From NCBI GenBank assembly GCA_030066685.1, contig JASJBF010000008.1, positions 1 through 64,000 of the forward strand: DNA of 64,000 nucleotides. Direction: 5' to 3'. The notes under the pieces were generated by a model, which saw nothing but the letters and a program-made list of their open reading frames with translations, made no database searches and had not been told where the DNA came from. Each line of letters opens with the position of its first letter. Positions within the stretch are counted from its first letter, which is position 1. The position numbers and the translations under genes are program-made. Of this stretch, positions 26,441-36,169 are shown piece after piece. This DNA comes from Kiloniellales bacterium (GTDB lineage Bacteria; Pseudomonadota; Alphaproteobacteria; Kiloniellales; JAKSBE01).

Positions 26441-27433
26441 TTACAGGGCCCCCATCTTGGCCAGCATCTGCTTGTGGATCTCGCGCTCCTTCAGCCAGTA
26501 GTCCTTGAGCGCCGCGCCGGTCAGGAACTCACCCTGAAGGCTCTTCTTCTTCCGATAGTCCTGCCACTCGGAGGACTCGAAGACCTTCTGGAAAAGCGCC
26601 TGGTAGTAGGCGGCCGCCTCGTCGCTCATGCCCGGGGCACCGACGACGCTGCGCTGCATGAAGTAGACGAACTCGTTACCCAGCTCGCCAAAGGTCGGCG
26701 CGTCGGGAAACATCTCCAACCGCTTTGGCGTGAAGGCGGCCAGGGGCACCGTCGTGCCGGCGGCATAGAAGCCTTCCTGCTCGGAGGGGTTGTTGACCGT
26801 GGAGTTGGCGTGCTTGCCGGCCAGCTGCTTGGCCACCTTGCCGCCGCCCTTGTAGGGCACGTACTTCATCTTCAGGCCATAGGCCGCATTGAGGAAATCG
26901 GTCAGCAGCTGGTCTTCCTGCAACTTGCCGGTGCCGGCCATGATCCAGCCGTCGCCGGCCGCCTTGGCCGCCTTGACGAAGTCATCGACGTTCTTGATGC
27001 CGGAGTCCTTGTGGACCCAAAGGAGGAAAGTGTCCTCGGCCATGCGCGCGACCGGCGTGAAGGCCTCGATGTCGACCTCCAGCTTCGGCTGCCGCAGTGG
27101 CGTGGTGTAGAAACTGTTGAGGGTCACCATGATGGTGTGATTGGGATCCGACTTGGCCTTGTCCTTGAGGTAGACCAAGGCCTCGGCGCCCGAGCCGCCA
27201 GGCTTGTTGATCGGCGTGAGCGGCTTGGCGGCCCAGCCGTTCTTCTCGATGACCGTCTGCATCAGCCGCGCCATCTTGTCGGCACCGCCGCCCTTGCCGG
27301 CCATGATCACGAACTCTACGGGCTTCTTGGGCTCCCAGGCGGCGGTCGCCGCGCCGGGCAGCGTAAAGGACGCAACCGAGCCAAGAGCAACGGCAGCAGC
27401 CAGCCCCAGAAGGTGTCTTCTCGTCTTCGCCAT
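26441..27433 (-). CDS. tctC: Tripartite tricarboxylate transporter substrate-binding protein TctC (Bug family)
   Basis: A 330-residue periplasmic receptor with a signal peptide (RRHLLGLAAAVALGSVASFTLPGAATA). Bug-family marks include PVEFVIMAGKGGGADKMAR, the ligand loop region KPLTPINKPGGSGAEAL, and KYVPYKGGGKVAKQLAG. It captures a small carboxylate for TctAB. The ATG at 27433 gives the signal peptide directly; the frame is open upstream only by chance. A TGGTATACCA palindrome is centred about 150 bp upstream, tying it to the regulator at 34647. The ligand could be oxalate or a related acid; this is inference from the regulon. Confidence 0.92.
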   Translation of the reverse strand: MAKTRRHLLGLAAAVALGSVASFTLPGAATAAWEPKKPVEFVIMAGKGGGADKMARLMQTVIEKNGWAAKPLTPINKPGGSGAEALVYLKDKAKSDPNHTIMVTLNSFYTTPLRQPKLEVDIEAFTPVARMAEDTFLLWVHKDSGIKNVDDFVKAAKAAGDGWIMAGTGKLQEDQLLTDFLNAAYGLKMKYVPYKGGGKVAKQLAGKHANSTVNNPSEQEGFYAAGTTVPLAAFTPKRLEMFPDAPTFGELGNEFVYFMQRSVVGAPGMSDEAAAYYQALFQKVFESSEWQDYRKKKSLQGEFLTGAALKDYWLKEREIHKQMLAKMGAL

Positions 27434-27581
27434 GATTTGTCCTCCCAGACATCTTGCGCGTTCGTCGGTGCAGGCTTTCGCAACCGAGGAACGAGGTCGA
27501 GTATAGCGCCTCCTGCAGCTTTCAAAAGCGAGGATCGTCCTCTCGATTGCCCTCACCCGCACTCGGTCTCTTTTTGGCGTA

Positions 27582-27591
27582 TGGTATACCA
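27582..27591. promoter_or_regulatory. GntR-type operator upstream of tctCBA
   Basis: The 10-bp palindrome TGGTATACCA, identical to the core of the sites at 24206 and 35404. It lies about 150 bp before the tctC start, in a stretch with lower GC that probably holds the promoter. Confidence 0.65.
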
Positions 27592-27799
27592 GCGTCTGAT
27601 TGTAACAGATCGGCAGTGCAGTTCAATGGCCTTGCCCGCAGAAATCCTCCGGTTCCGACAGAGCTTGCGCTCCGCTCGGCGAGCCCGGCCGAAGAGGGCT
27701 GGGTTTCGAGGCCGAAGGGCCCGCCCGAAAAAACATTCGAGCTAAATCCAAGAATTGCCACCGGCTGCCATCGTGATCCTGTTTCCGAAACCCTCCGGC

Positions 27800-28666
27800 T
27801 CAGTGGCAGAGCAGGACCGGGAGGTCGGATTCGTCAATTACATGTTGGGTCACCCCGCCCATGATCAGCTCCCGGCGCCGGCTCTGCCCGTAAGCACCCA
27901 TGAGCAGCAGGTCCGCGCCGGCCTCCCTGGTTGCCAGAAGCAGGGCCTGGCCGACCTCGCTGCCGCGGGCGGTCTGGCTGCGGACCTCGGCGACGATCCC
28001 GTGGTCGGACAGGTAGTCCCTGACCGCCGCCGGGGCCAGGGCCTCCTTGGTGCCCGTGGACACCGCAAGGAGCGTGACCTTGTCCGCCGCGGCCAGGACC
28101 GGCAGGGTGGCGGCGATGGCGCGGGCCGCCTCGGTGCTGCCGTTCCAGGCGACTGCGACGTGCGCGCCGAGCGGACCGGCGAGCGGCTTCGGAGGACAGA
28201 GCAGCACCGGGCGTCCGGACTCCAGCAAGGCGGCCTCCAGCGTGTTCAGGCCGAGGTTGCGGCTGTGGTCTGGCTGGGCGACGACGACGACGTCTGCGAG
28301 GCGGCCGAGCACCCCGACGATCGCGGCCTGTTTGCCGGTTTCCTCGCGCCAGGACACCGACATGCGGTCCCTCGGCCAGGGCCGCGCCGTGACGACCGTG
28401 AGCTGGTGGCGCCGGCAGTAGTCCTCGAAGAGCGTCTTGACGCGCTGCTCCTCCTCGTTGGCGAGGCTGCCGGCGGAGGCCGTGATCTCCTGCTTTAGGG
28501 CGGCCGGAACGAAGACTCCGAAGGGTAGGAGGTCCTCGGGGTTCGGACGGCAGTGGACGATGTCCAGGTGGGCGTCGAAGCGCCGTCCAAGCGCCAGGGC
28601 ATGGTTCAGCACCCCTTCGCCGAGGCCGTCGCCGCGCACCGGAACCAGGATCGTGTGTAGCGTCAT
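27800..28666 (-). CDS. Tandem universal stress protein (UspA family)
   Basis: A 288-residue protein with two Usp domains. The first starts HTILVPVRGDGLGEGVLNHALALG. The second starts GAHVAVAWNGSTEAARAIAATLPVL, and its C-terminal LLLMGAYGQSRRRELIMGGVTQHVI holds the G-2X-G-9X-G(S/T)-type nucleotide-binding loop. Usp proteins bind ATP and help in stress or energy shortage. It is the last gene downstream of fhs (90-bp gap) in the oxalate block and on the same strand, so it may be co-transcribed; its role there is unknown. The start at 28666 gives the standard N-terminus. Confidence 0.9.
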   Translation of the reverse strand: MTLHTILVPVRGDGLGEGVLNHALALGRRFDAHLDIVHCRPNPEDLLPFGVFVPAALKQEITASAGSLANEEEQRVKTLFEDYCRRHQLTVVTARPWPRDRMSVSWREETGKQAAIVGVLGRLADVVVVAQPDHSRNLGLNTLEAALLESGRPVLLCPPKPLAGPLGAHVAVAWNGSTEAARAIAATLPVLAAADKVTLLAVSTGTKEALAPAAVRDYLSDHGIVAEVRSQTARGSEVGQALLLATREAGADLLLMGAYGQSRRRELIMGGVTQHVIDESDLPVLLCH

Positions 28667-28756
28667 CTCGGCCTCCCCAGACCGTGGCCCGGCCAAGCGC
28701 TGGGCCTGGTTATTCTTCTCCTCCCGACGGGGCCGAAGACCTTGCTTCGGCCGGGT

Positions 28757-30430
28757 CTAAAAGAGCCCCTCGATCTCACCCGCCTCGTTAAGGTGGATCG
28801 CCTCCGCCGCCGGCACCCGCGGCAGGCCCGGCATGGTCATGATGTCGCCGGTGATGGCGACGACGAACTCGGCGCCGGCCGACAGCCTGACCTCCCGTAC
28901 GTTGACCTCGTGGCCCTCGGGCGCGCCCTTCAGGTTCGGATCGGTCGAGAAGCTGTACTGGGTCTTGGCCATGCAGACCGGAAAGTGGCCGTAACCGGCC
29001 TTCTCCCAGTCCGCGAGCTGGTTCCTGACCTTGCCGTCGGCGTTCACTGCCACGGCCCCGTAGAGCTTGGTCGCTACGGCCTCGATCTTCTCGAAGAGCG
29101 GCAGGTCGTCGGGGTAGAGCGGCTGGAAGTCCGCCTGGCCCGATTCCGCGAGCTCGACCACGTGCCGGGCCAGGGCCTCGGTGCCGGCCGAGCCGTCGGC
29201 CCAGTGCGAGGCCAGGATCGCATTGGCACCGAAGGAGCCGGCGGTCTCGCGCACGGCTTCCAGCTCGGCCTCGGTGTCGGAGATGAACTGGTTGATCGCG
29301 ACCACCGCCGGCACGCCGAAGGAGGTGACGTTCCGGATGTGCCGGGCCAGGTTCTCGCAGCCGGCCTTGACCGCCGCGACGTTCTCCTTGCCCAGGTCCG
29401 TCTTGCCGACGCCGCCGTGCATCTTCAGCGCCCGCACGGTGGCGACGATGACCGCGGCCGCCGGCTTGAGCCCGGCCTTGCGGCACTTGATGTCGAAGAA
29501 CTTCTCGGCCCCCAGGTCGGCGCCGAAGCCGGCCTCGGTCACCACGTAGTCGGCCAGCTTGAGCGCCGCCTTGGTCGCGGTCACCGAGTTGCAGCCGTGG
29601 GCGATGTTGGCGAAGGGCCCGCCGTGCACGAAGGCGGGGTTGTTTTCCAGGGTCTGCACCAGGTTCGGCATCAGGGCGTCCTTCAGCAGGACCGCCATGG
29701 GGCCGGGCGCCTTGAGCGCCGAGGCGCGGATCGGCTGCCGCTCGCGGGTGTAGCCGACGACGATGTTGCCGATGCGCTGGGTCAGGTCGTCCAGGTCGTT
29801 GGCCAGGCAGAAGATCGCCATGATCTCGGAGGCCACGGTGATGTCGTAGCCGTCCTCGCGCGGGAAGCCGTTGGCGACGCCGCCCAGGTTGCAGACGATG
29901 GACCTGAGCGCGCGGTCGTTCATGTCGACCACCCGGCGCCAGGCGACGCGGCGGGAATCGAAGCCCAGGGCGTTGCCCCAGTAGATGTGGTTGTCGATCA
30001 TCGCCGACAGCAGGTTGTGTGCCGTCGAGATGGCGTGGAAGTCGCCGGTGAAATGGAGGTTGATGTCCTCCATCGGCACGACCTGGGCGTAGCCGCCGCC
30101 CGCCGCGCCGCCCTTCATGCCGAAGCAGGGGCCGAGCGAGGGCTCCCGGATGCAGATCGCCGCCTTCTTGCCGATCTTGTTAAGGCCGTCGCCGAGGCCC
30201 ACCGTGGTCGTGGTCTTGCCTTCGCCGGCCGGGGTCGGGGTGATCGCCGTGACCAGGATCAGCCTGCCGTCCTCGCGGCCCTGCAGCGACTTGATAAAGT
30301 CGTAGGAAACCTTGGCCTTGTGCGGACCGTACTGCAGCAGGTGCTCGGCGGGGATGTCGATCTTGGCGCCGACCTCGGCAACCGGCTGCATCGACGCTTC
30401 GCGGGCGATCTCGATGTCGCTCTTTGGCAT
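28757..30430 (-). CDS. fhs: Formate-tetrahydrofolate ligase
   Basis: A 557-residue enzyme that makes 10-formyl-THF from formate, ATP and THF. The P-loop [21 protein letters not shown] (about residues 64-84), the block [17 protein letters not shown] and the C-terminal [18 protein letters not shown] are conserved. Full length, so probably active. It sits just downstream of the formyltransferase-fold gene, frc and oxc on the same strand, so formate released from formyl-CoA can feed one-carbon metabolism. Confidence 0.97.
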   Translation of the reverse strand: MPKSDIEIAREASMQPVAEVGAKIDIPAEHLLQYGPHKAKVSYDFIKSLQGREDGRLILVTAITPTPAGEGKTTTTVGLGDGLNKIGKKAAICIREPSLGPCFGMKGGAAGGGYAQVVPMEDINLHFTGDFHAISTAHNLLSAMIDNHIYWGNALGFDSRRVAWRRVVDMNDRALRSIVCNLGGVANGFPREDGYDITVASEIMAIFCLANDLDDLTQRIGNIVVGYTRERQPIRASALKAPGPMAVLLKDALMPNLVQTLENNPAFVHGGPFANIAHGCNSVTATKAALKLADYVVTEAGFGADLGAEKFFDIKCRKAGLKPAAAVIVATVRALKMHGGVGKTDLGKENVAAVKAGCENLARHIRNVTSFGVPAVVAINQFISDTEAELEAVRETAGSFGANAILASHWADGSAGTEALARHVVELAESGQADFQPLYPDDLPLFEKIEAVATKLYGAVAVNADGKVRNQLADWEKAGYGHFPVCMAKTQYSFSTDPNLKGAPEGHEVNVREVRLSAGAEFVVAITGDIMTMPGLPRVPAAEAIHLNEAGEIEGLF

Positions 30431-30511
30431 GGCCTTCCCCTCGTCCTTTTCTGTCTGCGGCGGGTATGCAGGCGATGCCGATTTCCGCCGTTCCTGATGG
30501 TTCGGCGCCCC

Positions 30512-31426
30512 TCAGCCGCCAAAGCGGCTTCCGACCTCGACGCCGGCCGCAGCCGCGAACTCGCTGGCCGCGATCTTGCCAGCACCCGCCGGCCGCACTT
30601 TCTTGACCAGAATGGCGCCCTCGGCTGCGGCCACGGCGACACCTTCCTCGGAGACCGCGACAACGTCACCGGGGCTGCCCGAGGCCGCGACCTTGGCGGA
30701 GTCGAAGATCTTGACCTCCTGGCCGTTCAAGGTGGTCCAGGCGCCGGGCTGGGGATTGGTGCCGCGGATCAGGTTGTAGACCTCGTCGACCGGCTTGGAC
30801 CAGTCGATCTCGGCGTCGGCCTTGCGGCACCAGCTCTCGTAGGTCGCCTTGCCGTGGTCCTGCACCCTGCGCGGCGCCTTGCCATCGCGCACCAGGTCCA
30901 GGGACTCCAGCATGGCCGCGACGCCCATCGGGAAGAGATGATTGAAGTAGAGGCTGCCCAGGGTGTCGTCGGGGCCGATCTCGACCTCTTTCTGCAGCAG
31001 CACCGGGCCTTCGTCCAAGCCCTCGTCCGGCCAGAAGATGGTCAGGCCGGTCTTGGTCTCTCCCATGATGATCGGCCAGTTGATCGAGCTCGGGCCGCGG
31101 TGCAGGGGCAGCAGGGAGGGGTGATACTGGAAGGTCCCCAGGCGCGGGATGTCGAGCACGTTCTGCGGCACGAAGAGGGTCACGTAGGCCATGATGCAGA
31201 CGTCGGCGTCGAAGCCCTGCATCAGCTCCGCCGCCTCCTCGGTCTTCCAGGACGCGGGCTGGTGCAGGGGCAGGCCCTTCTCCAGCGCGAAGGTCTTCAA
31301 GGGATCCTCCGGCCGGCCTTCCTTGTCCGGCGCGCAGAACACGCCGACCACGTTCTCCCCGCGCTCGATCAGGGCTTCGAGGACGGCCTTGCCGAAGGCT
31401 TGTTGGCCGTGGACGACGATGCGCAT
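30512..31426 (-). CDS. Formyltransferase-fold protein resembling the 10-formyl-THF hydrolase domain of FDH
   Basis: A 304-residue protein similar to the N-terminal domain of 10-formyltetrahydrofolate dehydrogenase (ALDH1L), without the carrier and dehydrogenase domains. The catalytic His102 in YHPSLLPLHRGPSSINW and Asp138 in GLDEGPVLLQ have a constant 4-residue offset from His106/Asp142 of rat FDH. The C-terminal part has a small barrel resembling Fmt (PGAWTTLNGQEVKIFDS). Such stand-alone proteins may hydrolyse 10-formyl-THF to formate and THF, or transfer a formyl group to another acceptor. Located between fhs and frc. True methionyl-tRNA formyltransferase is expected elsewhere, near def. 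Confidence 0.85.
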   Translation of the reverse strand: MRIVVHGQQAFGKAVLEALIERGENVVGVFCAPDKEGRPEDPLKTFALEKGLPLHQPASWKTEEAAELMQGFDADVCIMAYVTLFVPQNVLDIPRLGTFQYHPSLLPLHRGPSSINWPIIMGETKTGLTIFWPDEGLDEGPVLLQKEVEIGPDDTLGSLYFNHLFPMGVAAMLESLDLVRDGKAPRRVQDHGKATYESWCRKADAEIDWSKPVDEVYNLIRGTNPQPGAWTTLNGQEVKIFDSAKVAASGSPGDVVAVSEEGVAVAAAEGAILVKKVRPAGAGKIAASEFAAAAGVEVGSRFGG

Positions 31427-31474
31427 GGTGCTTCCTTCCCCTGTCGGATCTCTGGCTCTTGGCGGTTTGCCTCG

Positions 31475-32749
31475 TCACTCGGCCGCTTGCGCCGTAGGTG
31501 CGCCGATGGCACCCGATTCACGGATGCTCTCGACCTCTTCGTCGCTGTAGCCGAGGACTTCGCTCAGGATCTCCTCGGTATGCTCGCCGAGCAGGGGCGA
31601 GCGGACCACCTCGGCCGGCGAGTCGGAGAGCTTGATCGGGTTGCCGACGGTCAGATACTTGCCGCGGGTCGGGTGGTCGACCTCGACGATGGTCCCGGTC
31701 GCGCGCAGGCTCGGCTCCTCGGCCAGCTCCTTCATCGACAGGATCGGCCCGCAAGGGATGTTCAGCGGGTTGCAGGCCTCCATGACCTCGAACTTGGTCT
31801 TGGTCTTGGTCCACTCCTCGATGGTGTCGAAGATCTGCGGAATCTTGTCGAGCCGGGCCTCGGGCTTGGCGTAGTCCGGGTCGTCCTTCCACTCGGGCTT
31901 GCCGATCAGATCGCAGATGTTGCCCCAGACCGCGGCCTGGGTGATGAAGTAGACATAGGCGTTGGGGTCGCTCTCCCAGCCCTTGCACTTGACGATCCAG
32001 CCCGGCTGGCCGCCGCCGGAATCGTTGCCGGCCCGCGGCGTGGCGTCTCCGAAGGGGATCCCCTGGCCATACTGGCTGTACTCCTTCAGCGGCCCGTGCT
32101 GCAGGCGTTGCTGGTCGCGCAGCTTCACCCGACAGAGGTTGAGGACGCCGTCCTGCATGGCCGCCAGGACCTTCTGGCCGCGGCCCGACTTCTCGCGCTG
32201 GAAGAGGGCGGTGACGATGCCGAGGGCCAGGTGCAGACCGGTGCCGGAGTCGCCGATCTGGGCGCCGCTGACCGTGGGCGGACCGTCGAGGAAGCCGGTG
32301 GTCGAGGCGCCGCCGCCGGTGCACTGGGCGACGTTCTCGTAGACCTTGCAGTCCTCGTAGGGCCCTGGCCCGAAGCCCTTGACCGAGGCGTAGATCATCC
32401 GCGGGTTCAGTTCCTGGATCCGCTCCCACCCGAAGCCCATGCGATCGAGCGCGCCAGGGGCGAAGTTCTCGACAAGGACGTCGCAGGACTTGACCAAGCG
32501 CTCCAGGACCTCCTTGCCTGTTACGTTCTTGGTGTTGAGCGTGAGCGAACGCTTGTTGTGGTTCAGCATCGTGAAGTAGAGGCTGTCGACATCCGGGATG
32601 TCGCGGAGCTGACCGCGGGTTGCGTCGCCGACGCCGGGGCGCTCCACCTTGATCACGTCGGCGCCGAACCACGCCAGCAGCTGCGTGCAGGTCGGCCCGG
32701 ACTGGACGTGCGTGAAATCCAGGATACGAACACCTTCAAGAGCTTTCAT
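31475..32749 (-). CDS. frc: Formyl-CoA:oxalate CoA-transferase
   Basis: A 424-residue family III CoA-transferase. It swaps CoA from formyl-CoA to oxalate, making oxalyl-CoA. The catalytic Asp167 lies in [11 protein letters not shown], close to Asp169 of the Oxalobacter formigenes enzyme. The flexible glycine loop, GGGQPGW near residue 255, is also present. The N-terminal block [31 protein letters not shown] is diagnostic for Frc. Located between oxc (upstream, 43-bp gap) and the formyltransferase-fold gene, all on the minus strand. Confidence 0.95.
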   Translation of the reverse strand: MKALEGVRILDFTHVQSGPTCTQLLAWFGADVIKVERPGVGDATRGQLRDIPDVDSLYFTMLNHNKRSLTLNTKNVTGKEVLERLVKSCDVLVENFAPGALDRMGFGWERIQELNPRMIYASVKGFGPGPYEDCKVYENVAQCTGGGASTTGFLDGPPTVSGAQIGDSGTGLHLALGIVTALFQREKSGRGQKVLAAMQDGVLNLCRVKLRDQQRLQHGPLKEYSQYGQGIPFGDATPRAGNDSGGGQPGWIVKCKGWESDPNAYVYFITQAAVWGNICDLIGKPEWKDDPDYAKPEARLDKIPQIFDTIEEWTKTKTKFEVMEACNPLNIPCGPILSMKELAEEPSLRATGTIVEVDHPTRGKYLTVGNPIKLSDSPAEVVRSPLLGEHTEEILSEVLGYSDEEVESIRESGAIGAPTAQAAE

Positions 32750-32792
32750 CGCATGCTCCTGTGATTGACTGGGTTGACCCGGCGGAGCCGGC

Positions 32793-34538
32793 CTACTTCT
32801 TGGACACCACGCTCTGGGGGTTGAGATTGCCGATGCGGCCGCTTTCGGTGCCGGCGTTCTCGTCGATGACGGCGTTGACCAGCGAGGGCTTCCCGGAGTC
32901 CATGGCCTCGTTCACGGCACGGCGCAGCTCGTCCGGAGAGGTGGCGTAGTAGCCCTTGCCGCCGAAGGCCTCTATCATCTTGTCGTAGCGGGCGTCCTTG
33001 ACGAAGACCGTGGTCGCGACATCCGGGCCGCCGGCGGGATTGACGTCCGAGCCGCGGTAGATGCCGCCGTTGTTGAAGACCACCACGCAGATCGGCAGGT
33101 CGTAGCGGCAGATGGTCTCGACCTCCATGCCGGAGAAGCCAAAGGCGCTATCGCCCTCGACCGCCAGCACGGGGTGCCCGGTCTCCACGGCGGCGGCGAT
33201 GGCCTGTCCCATACCGATGCCCATGACGCCCCAGGTGCCGACGTCCAGGCGCTTCCTCGGCTTGTGCATGTCTATGATGCTGCGGGCGAAGTCGAGGGTG
33301 TTGGCGCCCTCGTTGACCAGGATCGCGTCGGGGCGCTCGGCGATGACGCCGCGCAGGACGCCCAACGCGCCGTGAAAGTCCATCGGCACGTTGTTGTTCT
33401 GCAGCTTCGGCGCCATGCGCTCGATGTTGGCCTGCTTCTTAGCCTCGACGGCGCCGGTCCAATCGGCCGGCGGCGGGGCCCAGCCCGCCTCCATGCCCTC
33501 GAGCAGGGCGGAGACGCAGGAGCCGACGTCGCCGACCAGGGGCGCGGCGATCTCGACGTTGCTGTCCATCTCCTTTGGCTCGATGTCGATCTGGACGAAG
33601 CGCTTGGGCTGGCCGCCCCAGGTCTTGCCCTTGCCGTGCGAAAGCAGCCAGTTGAGCCGGGTGCCGATCATCAGGACGACGTCGGACTCCTTCAGCACCA
33701 GGGAGCGCGCCGGCCCTGCCGACTGCGGGTGCGTGTCGGGCAGAAGGCCCTTGGCCATGCTCATCGGCAGGAAGGGAAAGCCGCTCTTCTCCACGAGCGC
33801 GCGAATCTCCGCGTCGGCCTGGGCATAGGCGGCGCCCTTGCCGAGGATGATGAGCGGCCGCTCGGCGCGCTTCAGGACCTCGAGCGCGCGCTGGACCGCG
33901 TCCGGCGCCGGCAGCTGCCGCGGCGCCGGGTCGTTCACCTTGACCAGGGATTGGCGTCCGGCCTCGGCGTCCATGACCTGGCCAAGCAGATTGGCGGGGA
34001 GGTCGAGATAGACGCCCCCCGGCCGGCCGGACAGGGCGGAGCGAATGGCCCGCGCGATGCCGATGCCGATGTCCTGGGCGTGGAGGACGCGGTAGGCCGC
34101 CTTGCAGAGGGGCTTGGCGATGGCCAGCTGGTCCATCTCCTCGTAGTCGCCCTGTTGCAGGTCGACGATCTCGCGCTCGGAGGAGCCGCTGATCAGGATC
34201 ATCGGATAGCAGTTGGTGGTGGCATGGGCGAGCGCGGTCAGACCGTTGAGAAATCCGGGCGCCGACACGGTCATGCAGACGCCGGGCTTCTTCGTCAGGA
34301 AGCCGGCGATGGCGGCCGCATAGCCGGCGTGCTGTTCATGCCGGAAGGACAAGACACGCATGCCGGCGGCCTGCATGTAGCGGCCCAGATCGGTGATCGG
34401 GATTCCGGGCACATTGTAGATCGTTTTGATGTCGTTGAGCTGGAGCGCATCGATGACGAGGTGGAACCCGTCCGTCAGCGAGCCCGGTTCGGCGGCTTCC
34501 TTGGTCTCGGCCTCAACGCTTTGTGCGATTGCCGACAT
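32793..34538 (-). CDS. oxc: Oxalyl-CoA decarboxylase
   Basis: A 581-residue thiamine diphosphate enzyme that converts oxalyl-CoA to formyl-CoA and CO2. The N-terminal Pyr domain has the activating Glu in [11 protein letters not shown]. The C-terminal PP domain holds the GD..N-type diphosphate/Mg motif: [31 protein letters not shown]. Length and the start at MSAIAQ match known Oxc; the frame upstream of 34538 is non-conserved. The gene is first after gntR in the same direction, so the regulator and the pathway probably share a transcript. Confidence 0.95.
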   Translation of the reverse strand: MSAIAQSVEAETKEAAEPGSLTDGFHLVIDALQLNDIKTIYNVPGIPITDLGRYMQAAGMRVLSFRHEQHAGYAAAIAGFLTKKPGVCMTVSAPGFLNGLTALAHATTNCYPMILISGSSEREIVDLQQGDYEEMDQLAIAKPLCKAAYRVLHAQDIGIGIARAIRSALSGRPGGVYLDLPANLLGQVMDAEAGRQSLVKVNDPAPRQLPAPDAVQRALEVLKRAERPLIILGKGAAYAQADAEIRALVEKSGFPFLPMSMAKGLLPDTHPQSAGPARSLVLKESDVVLMIGTRLNWLLSHGKGKTWGGQPKRFVQIDIEPKEMDSNVEIAAPLVGDVGSCVSALLEGMEAGWAPPPADWTGAVEAKKQANIERMAPKLQNNNVPMDFHGALGVLRGVIAERPDAILVNEGANTLDFARSIIDMHKPRKRLDVGTWGVMGIGMGQAIAAAVETGHPVLAVEGDSAFGFSGMEVETICRYDLPICVVVFNNGGIYRGSDVNPAGGPDVATTVFVKDARYDKMIEAFGGKGYYATSPDELRRAVNEAMDSGKPSLVNAVIDENAGTESGRIGNLNPQSVVSKK

Positions 34539-34646
34539 TTCAATCTTCTCCCCAATACCCTGGCGGCAGCACATCGGCTGGCCGTCTTGTTGTCTGCCGT
34601 GGCCCCGAGACGGAGCGCCGCGCGTTGCGGCGACCCCCGGCACGAC

Positions 34647-35336
34647 TCAGTCCAGATAGTCCACGTTCTCTTCGATGTGCTTCGCGAGGTTCATGGTGTG
34701 CTCGCGGACCAGCCGTTCGGCCAGCTCCGCGTCGCGGGCTTCCAGCGCCTCGATGATGTGCATGTGATCGATGATCGAGCGCTTGGCGCGGTCCTTTTCG
34801 CCGATGGTCCGGGCCCGGATGCCCTTCATGTGCAGGAACAGGCCTTCGGCCGTCTCCTTGAGCAGCGCGCAGCCGCTCATCTCGAGGATCGCCTGGTGGA
34901 AGTCGATGTTGCGGTCGGAGTACTCGTCCATCCGGGCCTGGATCTGACCGTTCTCGAAGGTGGCGAAGAGCTTGCGCAGCGAGGCGATCCTTTCGTCCGA
35001 CGCGGTCTCGGTAATCAGCCGTGCGGCCATGCTTTCCAGCGCCGCCCAGACCGTGATCATCTCGAGGATCTCTTTCTTGGTCTTGCGCACGATGAAGACC
35101 CCGCGCCGGGGGATCACGGTGACCAGGCCCTCCTGCTCGAGCCGGGCGAGCGCCTCGCGGATCGGCGTCCGGCTGATGCCGAGCTGCTCGGATAGCTGGC
35201 GCTCGTCCAGCTTGAGCTGGGCATCGTCGGCATAGATGTTCATCGAGGTGATGCCCTCCTTGAGCACGTCATAGATGTGCTCCTTCAGGCTGAATCGGGC
35301 CTCGATGGGTTGAACCACAAGCTGTCGCGGCATCAT
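34647..35336 (-). CDS. GntR family transcriptional regulator (FadR/VanR subfamily, FCD domain)
   Basis: A 229-residue regulator. The N-terminal winged helix (residues 17-85) includes DERQLSEQLGISRTPIREALARLEQEGLV and PRRGVFIV. The C-terminal FCD domain has the metal-binding residues in DRNIDFHQAILEMSGC, and RSIIDHMHIIEALEARDAELAERLVREH. Such proteins sense small organic acids; an oxalate-pathway metabolite is likely from context. A GTGGTATACCAT palindrome lies 68 bp upstream of its own start, so it is probably autoregulated and drives the oxc-frc-fhs operon from there. It is also likely to act at the matching sites 24206 and 27582. Confidence 0.92.
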   Translation of the reverse strand: MMPRQLVVQPIEARFSLKEHIYDVLKEGITSMNIYADDAQLKLDERQLSEQLGISRTPIREALARLEQEGLVTVIPRRGVFIVRKTKKEILEMITVWAALESMAARLITETASDERIASLRKLFATFENGQIQARMDEYSDRNIDFHQAILEMSGCALLKETAEGLFLHMKGIRARTIGEKDRAKRSIIDHMHIIEALEARDAELAERLVREHTMNLAKHIEENVDYLD

Positions 35337-35403
35337 GCTGCTATCACCCTAGGACCGAGGTATCCAGGGCATCCTGCCCGGACCCGCCATTCGCTCGATT
35401 GCT

Positions 35404-35415
35404 GTGGTATACCAT
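35404..35415. promoter_or_regulatory. GntR-type operator upstream of the gntR-oxc-frc operon
   Basis: The core TGGTATACCA at 35405-35414 is flanked by GCT..AGC (35401-35418), giving a longer dyad than the other two sites. It is 68 bp from the regulator start and 95 bp from the divergent TPR gene, so both could be affected. Confidence 0.7.
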
Positions 35416-35509
35416 AGCCCAAGTACCACAGCACGGCAACCGTATTCGCCGCCGCGGCGCGGACCCGCGGCTTGCCAGATCGTGCCGCCTTCGTCCAAGC
35501 TGGCCTGCC

Positions 35510-36169
35510 ATGGCAGCGCAGAAGACATCGCCGCAGGGCCTCGCAGCGGCCGATCTGGACCGTCTGGCGGCGGAAGCCCGGGCGGCCCTCTCGAAGGGCC
35601 GCTGGACCAAGGCCGAGACGGCCTTGCGGGACCTGATCGCGAGGCTGCCGGCGCCCCAGGCCTCGCTGCTCTACAACCTCGGCCTGGTGCTGAAACGCCA
35701 GGGCCGGCTGGAAGAGGCCCTGGCCGCCCTCGACGAGGCCTTGGCGCTGGACCCAGGGCATGCCAAGGCCCGTTTCGAGCGGGCCGCCGCCCTTGTGGAC
35801 CTGGAGGACTTCGCCGCCGCCTACGGCGGCTTCGCGACCTACCTCGAGGCCGCGCCGGAAGACCCGGACGCCCTGCTCAACGCCGCGCGCTTGGCGTTGA
35901 GGCTCGGAAGGGGCAAGGCCGCTTCGGTTCACGCCGAAGCCCTGGAACGGCAGAGCCCGGAGGATCCCGCGACGCTCTTGCTGCTGGCCGAGGTCGCCGC
36001 CGAGCGCGGCGAACAGGAGACCGCTGCACGGCATTTTGGGAGAGTCCTGCATAAGGGTTCGCCTGAGCTGCGTGCCGCGGCCTTGGCTGCCATGACCCAG
36101 CGTCCGAAAGGCCGGATCCCACTCGCCCTCGACCGGCTCATGTATCCGGGAGATCAGTCGGCCCGGTAG
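35510..36169 (+). CDS. Tetratricopeptide repeat protein
   Basis: A 219-residue soluble protein made of TPR-like helix pairs. Visible repeats are 'ALSKGRWTKAETALRDLIARLPAPQASLLYNLG', 'LVLKRQGRLEEALAALDEALALDPGHAKARF' and 'ALVDLEDFAAAYGGFATYLEAAPEDPDALL', with the usual W/L/G/Y/A/F/A/P spacing. No signal peptide or extra domain. It probably mediates protein contacts; partner unknown. ATG 35510 was chosen over an upstream TTG. It is divergent from gntR and its 3' end overlaps a convergent gene by 16 bp. Confidence 0.8.
   Translation: MAAQKTSPQGLAAADLDRLAAEARAALSKGRWTKAETALRDLIARLPAPQASLLYNLGLVLKRQGRLEEALAALDEALALDPGHAKARFERAAALVDLEDFAAAYGGFATYLEAAPEDPDALLNAARLALRLGRGKAASVHAEALERQSPEDPATLLLLAEVAAERGEQETAARHFGRVLHKGSPELRAAALAAMTQRPKGRIPLALDRLMYPGDQSAR

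Noticed and set aside
30512-31426. Annotation as methionyl-tRNA formyltransferase
   Set aside because: Similarity pattern and residue spacing follow the FDH hydrolase domain, and there is no def neighbour.
28742-32764. A very long plus-strand open frame (over 1,300 codons) opposite fhs, the formyltransferase and frc
   Set aside because: It is antisense to three full-length, strongly conserved genes and its protein is a low-complexity Asp/Val/Gly/Leu/Arg mix, the usual shadow of GC-rich codons.
33174-35195. A 673-codon plus-strand frame opposite oxc and gntR
   Set aside because: Shadow frame; oxc and gntR on the other strand have complete motifs.
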